From the NCBI GenBank assembly GCA_900756725.1, contig CAAELJ010000054.1:1-8396 (forward strand): DNA of 8,396 nucleotides, in the 5' to 3' direction. The notes under the pieces were generated by a model. The model was not told the origin of the DNA and ran no database searches. It was given only the letters and a program-made list of their open reading frames with translations. The stretch is from an uncultured Collinsella sp. Its GTDB lineage: Bacteria > Actinomycetota > Coriobacteriia > Coriobacteriales > Coriobacteriaceae. A program made the position numbers and the translations under genes. The stretch's first letter is position 1. Each line of letters begins with the position of its first letter. Below are positions 1 through 4,066 of this stretch, piece after piece.

Positions 1-204
1 ACCCGCGGTGTGACCGGCGACACCGACATCAACATCATCGACACCGCCGAGTTCGCGATCCCCGGCCTTGACGACGAGTTCCGCGTCATCGTGTCTCCGT
101 GGATCCTTTCCTCGCTGATCACCGATCGCCTTGCCGCTTACTACGAGACGGTCACCAAGCACAACCTCAACTACCGTCGCTACTATCACCAGTTCGACTA
201 CTAA
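1..204 (+). CDS. SIS-domain sugar-phosphate deglycase/isomerase, C-terminal fragment (FrlB/GfrF-like)
   Basis: This is the last 67 codons of a gene whose start lies upstream of the window; the frame is open from base 1 and ends at TAA 202-204, followed at once by TAG. The tail has the pattern FRVIVSPWILSSLITDRLAAYY, then HNLNYRRYYHQFDY. I recall the C-terminus of E. coli fructoselysine 6-phosphate deglycase FrlB as very similar (HNPDERRYYGGLVEY), and the acidic, aromatic final residues recur in the SIS-domain deglycases. Family members cleave a 6-phosphorylated sugar-amine adduct into hexose 6-phosphate and an amino acid in the cytoplasm. The mannose-family PTS directly downstream fits this role, because it would deliver a 6-phosphorylated substrate. 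The SIS active-site region is outside the window, so the substrate is unproven. A general SIS sugar isomerase or a GlmS-like isomerase domain protein is the main alternative. Confidence 0.75.
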   Translation, partial: TRGVTGDTDINIIDTAEFAIPGLDDEFRVIVSPWILSSLITDRLAAYYETVTKHNLNYRRYYHQFDY

Positions 205-232
205 TAGTTGACCACTCATTTAAGAAGCACCC

Positions 233-261
233 TGCCCGGGCGCATGCGTCCGGGCATTTTT
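233..261 (+). terminator. Strong intrinsic terminator-like hairpin between deglycase and PTS EIIA genes
   Basis: Bases 233-242 (TGCCCGGGCG) pair with 247-256 (CGTCCGGGCA), giving a 10-bp stem with one G-U pair and a CATG loop. Five T residues follow at 257-261. This is a textbook Rho-independent terminator. It begins 28 bases after the deglycase stop and ends 15 bases before the EIIA ribosome binding site. No convincing promoter fits between it and EIIA, so it may act as a partial terminator inside the operon. Confidence 0.8.
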
Positions 262-290
262 ATGCCGAAATTCGCTAGGAAGGGGATCGA

Positions 291-707
291 ATGAGGCAGT
301 TTATCGTGGCGTCCCATGCTCATTTCGCGTCTGGAATCGTCGAGAGCATCGGCCTGCTTTCCGGTGAGCGCGAAAACGTCCATGCGCTCTCTATGTATGT
401 CGACGGAAACGAGGACCTGTCCAAGGAGGCTGCAGCGATTCTGGACGGCTTTGCCGCGGACGACGAAGTTGTCGTGTGCACTGACCTCTTTGGCGGCAGC
501 GTCAACAACGAGTTCACCAAGATCGTCCAGACGCGTCCCAACACGCACCTCGTGACCAATATGAACTTGCCACTCCTTATTCAGCTGCTGTTCGTACCCG
601 ATTCCACTCCGATCGACGAGGCCATTCGCCAGATCGTCGAGGCGGACGACACTAAGGTCAAGTACGTCAACGGCCTGCTGGGGCAGGCCGAACTCGATGA
701 GTTTTAA
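291..707 (+). CDS. PTS mannose/fructose/sorbose family EIIA component
   Basis: This 138-residue protein is the cytoplasmic phosphocarrier that takes phosphate from HPr and passes it to EIIB. It has the fold and length of a stand-alone EIIA-man domain. The N-terminal strand IVASHAHFASGI carries the expected phosphohistidine at His9 (aligned with His10 of E. coli ManX); His11 is an additional histidine close by. The second hallmark, TDLFGGSVNN near residues 64-73, contains the conserved Asp that contacts the active His. The ATG at 291 follows a strong AGGAAGGGG site (277-285). The next gene starts 16 bases after the stop, so the two are co-transcribed. EIIA and EIIB are separate polypeptides here, unlike the fused E. 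coli ManX. The component family is clear. The transported sugar is not readable from EIIA. Confidence 0.93.
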   Translation: MRQFIVASHAHFASGIVESIGLLSGERENVHALSMYVDGNEDLSKEAAAILDGFAADDEVVVCTDLFGGSVNNEFTKIVQTRPNTHLVTNMNLPLLIQLLFVPDSTPIDEAIRQIVEADDTKVKYVNGLLGQAELDEF

Positions 708-723
708 TCGTTAGGAGCACATC

Positions 724-1194
724 ATGATTCAGATGATTCGTGTAGATTATCGACTGCTTCACGGCCAGGTTGCCGTTAGCTGGACCTCGGCTCTGGGTGC
801 CGACTGCATCCTGTTAGTGAGCGACACGGTCCTCAATGACAAGCTTCGTCTGCAGGCCCTGTCCCTTGCAAAGCCCGAAGGATGCAAGGTCGTCGTCAAA
901 AACACCGAGGATGCTGTCAAGGCGCTCCAGAGCGGTGTGACCGATAAGTACAAACTCTTCGTGGTTTGCGAGACGATTCAGCAGGCCGGTGCCGTCGCCA
1001 AGGCGATGGGAGTCAAGAAGATCAACCTCGGCAACGTTGCCTTTAGCGAGAATGCCCGCCAGGTCTCGACGAGCGTGTTCCTCACGCCCGAGAACGAGGC
1101 CTACGTGAAGGAGCTGCTCGGCGAGGGCTATGAACTGTTCATTCAGATGATTCCGGCAGATGCGAAGACTGACGCCGCGAAGGTCATCGGTTAG
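724..1194 (+). CDS. PTS mannose/fructose/sorbose family EIIB component
   Basis: This 156-residue cytoplasmic subunit accepts phosphate from EIIA on a histidine and transfers it to the sugar as it crosses EIIC/EIID. The family signature RVDYRLLHGQV starts at residue 6 and places the active-site His at position 13. The rest matches the EIIB-sorbose domain: ILLVSDTVLND, then NLGNVAF (where the family often has NVGG), then VFLTPENEAYVKEL and a closing IQMIPAD. Its length is typical. The ATG at 724 has AGGAG at 713-717, six bases upstream. The stop TAG (1192-1194) overlaps the ribosome binding site of the EIIC gene, which suggests translational coupling. Asp-Tyr in place of the common Asp-Asp/Asp-Glu before RLLHGQV is a minor variation. 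Confidence 0.93.
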   Translation: MIQMIRVDYRLLHGQVAVSWTSALGADCILLVSDTVLNDKLRLQALSLAKPEGCKVVVKNTEDAVKALQSGVTDKYKLFVVCETIQQAGAVAKAMGVKKINLGNVAFSENARQVSTSVFLTPENEAYVKELLGEGYELFIQMIPADAKTDAAKVIG

Positions 1195-1202
1195 GGGCCG
1201 TC

Positions 1203-1994
1203 ATGGTTATCAAGACAATCCTGATTTTCCTTATTGCCCTTTTGGGTTATTCCGAGTGGCTGACGGGCACGAGCTACCTCCAGCGCCCGATCGTGCTCGG
1301 ACCTCTGGTTGGCCTTGTCATGGGCGACATGGTGACCGGCACGATCATGGGCGCCACGATGGAGCTTGCCATGGTCGGCGCCATCTCGGTCGGCGCCTAT
1401 AACCCGCCCGATACGATTTCCGGCACTATCCTGGGCGTATCTCTTGCCATGCAGGCCGGCGCGGACGCTTCGGCGGCCCTGACCCTGGGTATTCCTATCG
1501 CCACGATCGTCCTGGCGCTCGACACGGCCCTGGGCCAACCGGTCATGCTGCTGCTGGTGCACCGTATCGACAAAAACGTCGAGGACGGAGACACCAAGGC
1601 CATCACGCGCAACATGCTCATCGCCGGTTACGCGCAGAGCTGGTGCGGCCTGCTGATTATTCCCCTGGCATTCTTCTTTGGTGCCGATGCTGTTGCCAGC
1701 CTGCTCAACATCATCCCCGATTTCGTTCAGACCGGCATGGATGTCGCCGCCGCCTTCTTGCCCGCACTCGGCTTTGCGATGCTGGCGCAGATGATTATGA
1801 ACAAAACAGTGGCTCCGTTCTTCTTCGCTGGCTTCTTCCTCGTCGCCTACTTTGGCATTAGCACGACGGGCGTGGCGATCTTTGCCGCGATCATCGTCGT
1901 CGCGATGACGGTTTTGGGTGATAAGAAAAAAGCGGAGCAGCCCGCAGCGGCAACCGAGGATCCTGCGATTGGGAGTGGGTTCGATGAGTTTTAA
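1203..1994 (+). CDS. PTS mannose/fructose/sorbose family EIIC membrane component
   Basis: This 263-residue integral membrane protein forms the sugar-translocating channel together with EIID. It has multiple hydrophobic segments, beginning at the N-terminus (VIKTILIFLIALLG). The family signature for the EII-sorbose-C domain, GTIMGATMELAMVGAISVGAY, covers about residues 41-61 with the conserved Glu at 49-50. A polar loop (HRIDKNVEDGDTKAITRN) separates the early helices from the later ones, and a charged, alanine-rich tail (GDKKKAEQ onward) follows the last helix. The ATG at 1203 is preceded by AGGGG at 1193-1197, overlapping the EIIB stop. Its last 11 bases overlap the EIID gene. The function is clear at family level. 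The substrate is inferred only from neighbouring genes. Confidence 0.93.
   Translation: MVIKTILIFLIALLGYSEWLTGTSYLQRPIVLGPLVGLVMGDMVTGTIMGATMELAMVGAISVGAYNPPDTISGTILGVSLAMQAGADASAALTLGIPIATIVLALDTALGQPVMLLLVHRIDKNVEDGDTKAITRNMLIAGYAQSWCGLLIIPLAFFFGADAVASLLNIIPDFVQTGMDVAAAFLPALGFAMLAQMIMNKTVAPFFFAGFFLVAYFGISTTGVAIFAAIIVVAMTVLGDKKKAEQPAAATEDPAIGSGFDEF
1971..1978 (+). promoter_or_regulatory. Ribosome binding site inside EIIC that fixes the EIID start
   Basis: GGGAGTGG lies five bases before the ATG at 1984 and sits within the last codons of the EIIC gene. It supports the ATG at 1984 over an in-frame GTG at 1918, which would add 22 charged residues not expected in an EIID N-terminus. Confidence 0.65.
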
Positions 1995-2820
1995 GTTTGA
2001 GTCTTCTTACGACGGGCTGATTTCCCGCGCAGACCTTAAGAAGCTGTTCTGGCGCTCGATTCCCTATGAGCATTCCTGGAACTACGAGCGTATGGGCCAT
2101 ATCGGCTTTATGTGGGCCCTTATGCCGATCCTTCGCAAGCTGTATCCGCAGGATGCGGACTTTAAGGCCGCCCTTAAGCGCCATATGGAGCTCTATAACG
2201 TCACGCCGTACATCTCGACGCTTCCCATGTCCATCGCCGCTGCAATGGAGGAGGTCAACGCTACTGACGATAGCTTTGACACGAGCGCGATCTCTAATGT
2301 CAAGCTTGCTTTGATGGGGCCGCTGTCCGGCGTGGGCGATGCTTTCTACTGGGGCACGCTGCGAATTTTGGCAACGGGTGTCGGCACGTCGCTGGCGCTG
2401 CAGGGCTCTATTCTTGGCCCGATTTTGTTCCTGCTCGTGTTCAACGTTCCTCACTACATCATCCGTTACCTGCTGACGTTTGTGGGATATCGCTTTGGCT
2501 CGGACATGATCAGCAAGGTCCAGGAATCGGGCATTATGGACACGATCGTCAAGATGGCCTCTATCATGGGCGCCATGGTGATCGGTGCTATGACCATGGA
2601 GATGGTCACCGTGGACATTCCGCTCATGGTCGGTGCGGGCGATGGTGCTCAGACGCTCGCCGAGCTGCTCAACGGAATCTTCCCGGGCTTTGTCACGATG
2701 GGGCTGTTTGGAATTGTCTATCTCATGCTCAAGAAGAAGATGAATCCGCTGCTCATCATGCTTGTGATCCTGCTCGTGAGTATCGCTGGCGCGTTCTTTG
2801 GAGTGCTTGGTGTCCAGTAG
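1984..2820 (+). CDS. PTS mannose/fructose/sorbose family EIID membrane component
   Basis: This 278-residue protein is the second membrane subunit of a mannose-family PTS. The start was set at ATG 1984 (MSFKFESSYDG) because the resulting N-terminus, then ISRADLKKLFWRSIPYEHSWNYERM, matches the usual EIID opening (a short leader followed by the D-L-x-x-x-F-x-R segment), and because a ribosome binding site fits. Conserved features follow in order: a hydrophilic section with HMELYNVTPY, the hallmark GPLSGVGDAFYWGTLRILATG at about residues 113-133, the FNVPHYIIR segment, and a hydrophobic C-terminal half ending in closely spaced membrane spans with a KKKMNP loop. Its start overlaps the EIIC stop by 11 bases, which indicates translational coupling and a 1:1 membrane complex. 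A strong hairpin follows 32 bases after the stop. Confidence 0.93.
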   Translation: MSFKFESSYDGLISRADLKKLFWRSIPYEHSWNYERMGHIGFMWALMPILRKLYPQDADFKAALKRHMELYNVTPYISTLPMSIAAAMEEVNATDDSFDTSAISNVKLALMGPLSGVGDAFYWGTLRILATGVGTSLALQGSILGPILFLLVFNVPHYIIRYLLTFVGYRFGSDMISKVQESGIMDTIVKMASIMGAMVIGAMTMEMVTVDIPLMVGAGDGAQTLAELLNGIFPGFVTMGLFGIVYLMLKKKMNPLLIMLVILLVSIAGAFFGVLGVQ

Positions 2821-2835
2821 GGTATCCGTCATAAT
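2807..2835 (+). promoter_or_regulatory. Possible promoter for the FrlC-like gene
   Basis: TTGGTG (2807-2812) and CATAAT (2830-2835) are separated by 17 bases, resembling a sigma-70 promoter with a weak -35 and a good -10. A transcript from here would start near 2842 and carry the hairpin at 2853-2886 in its leader. The -35 lies inside the EIID coding region. This is suggestive only; AT-rich hexamers also arise by chance. Confidence 0.25.
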
Positions 2836-2852
2836 GAAAACAATGTAAGAGG

Positions 2853-2886
2853 GGGCGTCGCGCACACTGTGCTGCGGCGCCCTTTT
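2853..2886 (+). terminator. Terminator-like hairpin between EIID and the FrlC-like gene
   Basis: Bases 2853-2865 pair with 2869-2882, with a single bulged T at 2873 and a three-base loop, forming a long GC-rich stem of about 13 bp. TTTT follows at 2883-2886. The stem ends just before the ribosome binding site at 2891-2898. It can act as a Rho-independent terminator for the PTS block or as an attenuator for the gene behind it. Confidence 0.7.
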
Positions 2887-2890
2887 GCCG

Positions 2891-2898
2891 AAAGGTGG
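2891..2898 (+). promoter_or_regulatory. Ribosome binding site that fixes the start of the FrlC-like gene
   Basis: AAAGGTGG ends five bases before ATG 2904. An in-frame GTG at 2895 falls inside this site and so is unlikely to be the start, making the protein 278 residues rather than 281. Confidence 0.6.
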
Positions 2899-2903
2899 AC
2901 AAG

Positions 2904-3740
2904 ATGGAGTATCCGCAGCTTGCCGTCATGAATATCAGCCATCGTTATTTTGACCTTGAGGAATTCTTTTCTTCGGCAGCGGCCTCGGGCTATACGTGTT
3001 GCGAGCTTTGGACCGGGGCGATGCATCTGTATGTCGATTGCCATGGATACGATTCGCTCGAGCGGGTACGGGAGCTGTCGCAGCGGTATGGGGTTCGGAT
3101 TGTGGGGCTTTGTCCCGAACAGAACAACCCCAAGCCGTGGAATATCGCGGCGCGCGGGAATGAGGCGCGTGCCCGCACGCTCGCGTACTTTAAGAACGTT
3201 GTAGATATCGCGGCGGAACTTGGAGCCGAGCAGGTCATGGTCTCGAGCGGCTGGGCATTTTTGAACGAGCCGATCGAGGACGCGTGGGGTCGCAGCGCCT
3301 CGATGCTGCGTGCGATTGCCGAGCATGCGGGAGAGCGCGGCGTGCGACTGGTGCTCGAGGCCCTACAGCCGGTTGAGTCGATGATCGTGAACTCGGCGGC
3401 CGATACGAAGCGCATGATCGAGGCAGTTGATCATCCGGCACTTAAGGCGTGTCTGGATTTGGGCGCTATGGCGGTGGCGGGGGATACCATCGACGATTAT
3501 TTTGATCTGCTTGGCGATGATGTCGCCCACGTGCATTTTGTCGATGTTGCGGCAGATGGCACGACGCATCTTGCTTGGGGTGACGGCGACCGCGATATGC
3601 GCGCCGACCTGGATAGGCTGGTGGCGCGCGGCTATCGCGGAGTTGTTTCGGCCGAGACCTATGATTGGCGCTATTTCGCCAATCCCGCGGCAGCCGACGC
3701 TCAGGTTATGGCGGAGTACCGACGCGCGATTGGCGCCTAA
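2904..3740 (+). CDS. Sugar (phosphate) isomerase/epimerase, xylose-isomerase-like TIM barrel, FrlC-like
   Basis: This 278-residue soluble protein belongs to the AP endonuclease 2/xylose-isomerase-like TIM-barrel family. The barrel opens with a strand around residues 4-10, followed by ASGYTCCELW and a strand RIVGLCPEQN. The four expected metal ligands are visible: Glu152 (VLEALQP), Asp185 (CLDLGA), His211 (HVHFVD) and Glu251 (SAETYD). Compared from memory with E. coli FrlC, the fructoselysine/psicoselysine 3-epimerase, several blocks agree: PE-x-N after the third strand, LE-x-L-x-P-x-ES at the fifth, and H-x-VD followed by a Gly-rich acidic loop. The length also agrees (276 in FrlC). Its place after a deglycase and a PTS supports a role in converting an epimeric sugar amine into the deglycase substrate. 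A generic hexulose epimerase or an IolE/IolI-like enzyme remains possible. Family assignment is firm; the FrlC function is inference. Confidence 0.8.
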   Translation: MEYPQLAVMNISHRYFDLEEFFSSAAASGYTCCELWTGAMHLYVDCHGYDSLERVRELSQRYGVRIVGLCPEQNNPKPWNIAARGNEARARTLAYFKNVVDIAAELGAEQVMVSSGWAFLNEPIEDAWGRSASMLRAIAEHAGERGVRLVLEALQPVESMIVNSAADTKRMIEAVDHPALKACLDLGAMAVAGDTIDDYFDLLGDDVAHVHFVDVAADGTTHLAWGDGDRDMRADLDRLVARGYRGVVSAETYDWRYFANPAAADAQVMAEYRRAIGA

Positions 3741-3750
3741 GTGGGACAGG

Positions 3751-3777
3751 GCGCCGAGTTGGCGTTTGACGCTTTTT
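3751..3777 (+). terminator. Weak terminator candidate after the FrlC-like gene
   Basis: GCGCC at 3751-3755 can pair with GGCGT at 3761-3765 around a five-base loop, and a short GCG/CGC pairing (3762-3772) sits directly before TTTTT at 3773-3777. Each stem is short and they compete for the same bases. The position, 11 bases after the stop codon, is what favours a terminator. Confidence 0.25.
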
Positions 3778-3784
3778 GAGAAAC

Positions 3785-3828
3785 GGGACGTGCTTTCCGC
3801 TTGAGGCTTCTGGCGGAAAGCACGTCCC
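3785..3828. repeat. Perfect 16-bp inverted repeat (palindromic intergenic element)
   Basis: The left arm GGGACGTGCTTTCCGC (3785-3800) is the exact reverse complement of the right arm GCGGAAAGCACGTCCC (3813-3828), with a 12-base spacer between them. As RNA it would fold into a very stable hairpin. No T-run follows on either strand, so it is not a standard intrinsic terminator. Related units at 3846-3891 and 3909-3924 suggest a REP-like or MITE-derived element repeated in this genome. Confidence 0.85.
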
Positions 3829-3845
3829 AGAACAGGCGCTCAGAA

Positions 3846-3897
3846 TGGGACACACTTTCCGCTGAGGACCTCAACCGGAAACCGCATCCCAGTTTTT
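3846..3897. repeat. Degenerate second copy of the palindromic element, with terminator-like T-run
   Basis: The left arm GGGACACACTTTCCGC (3847-3862) matches the first element in 13 of 16 positions. The reverse complement of 3875-3890 reads GGGATGCGGTTTCCGG. The outer TGGGA/TCCCA and inner TTTCCG/CGGAAA segments still pair, with mismatches between them. The spacer is again 12 bases and contains TGAGG, as in the first copy. TTTTT at 3893-3897 follows the right arm, so this copy could serve as an intrinsic terminator for the upstream operon. Confidence 0.6.
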
Positions 3898-3908
3898 GGC
3901 TGGCGGGC

Positions 3909-3924
3909 GGGACGCGCTTTCCCC
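3909..3924 (+). repeat. Half unit of the palindromic element
   Basis: GGGACGCGCTTTCCCC matches the arm of the 3785-3828 element in 14 of 16 positions. No matching right arm is seen nearby, so it appears to be a solo or broken half. It lies in the same orientation as the left arms at 3785 and 3847. Confidence 0.55.
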
Positions 3925-3982
3925 TATGTTTCCAAATGAATACGCTATGAGCCGAGGAGGACGATTCTCCCCGCAAACACTC

Positions 3983-3996
3983 TAGTATGCTAAAGT
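3983..3996 (+). promoter_or_regulatory. Possible -10 region of the histidine operon promoter
   Basis: TAGTATGCTAAAGT contains overlapping -10-like hexamers (TAGTAT, TATGCT, TAAAGT) in an otherwise GC-rich region, 71-84 bases upstream of the hisZG start. I could not find a good -35 at 16-18 bases from any of them. A start near 4000 would place the 4001-4030 hairpin at the very 5' end of the mRNA. Confidence 0.25.
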
Positions 3997-4000
3997 ACCC

Positions 4001-4030
4001 AGAAGACCGGCGGAGCTATGCCGGTCTTCT
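4001..4030 (+). promoter_or_regulatory. Perfect 11-bp hairpin in the presumed hisZG leader
   Basis: AGAAGACCGGC (4001-4011) pairs exactly with GCCGGTCTTCT (4020-4030) around an eight-base loop. The sequence after it (GCTCTATATG) has no T-run, so it is not a clear terminator. It could be a leader structure that protects the mRNA 5' end or controls expression. No run of His codons and no T-box consensus accompany it, so a classical his attenuator is not supported. Confidence 0.6.
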
Positions 4031-4066
4031 GCTCTATATGAAACACAGCATGAGGAGGCTCACCAG

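Larger units (their letters stand above)
3741..4066. other. 326-base intergenic region with palindromic repeats and his-operon leader
   Basis: No convincing coding sequence lies here. Reading left to right it holds a weak terminator candidate (3751-3777), a perfect 16-bp inverted repeat (3785-3828), a decayed relative of it followed by TTTTT (3846-3897), a half unit (3909-3924), an AT-richer stretch (about 3925-4000) with a -10-like sequence, a perfect hairpin (4001-4030) and the hisZG ribosome binding site (AGGAGG, 4053-4058). It separates the sugar-amine cluster from the histidine operon, so both a transcription end and a new promoter are expected here. Confidence 0.85.

Noticed and set aside
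208..236. A promoter from TTGACC at 208-213
   Set aside because: The bases 17 positions downstream are GC-rich (CCTGCC), with no -10-like hexamer before the terminator.
1918..1983. Upstream GTG start for EIID
   Set aside because: It adds 22 basic residues that do not fit EIID N-termini and lengthens the overlap with EIIC. The ATG at 1984 has its own ribosome binding site.
1891..2865. A 324-codon minus-strand frame opposite EIID
   Set aside because: Its composition is His/Arg/Gln/Asp-rich with no domain, and it covers a well-supported membrane protein gene on the other strand.
2895..2903. GTG start for the FrlC-like gene
   Set aside because: The GTG lies inside the ribosome binding site that serves the ATG at 2904.
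3925..4066. A T-box riboswitch ahead of the histidine operon
   Set aside because: I found no TGGNACC-type T-box sequence and no room for the stem I/antiterminator architecture.
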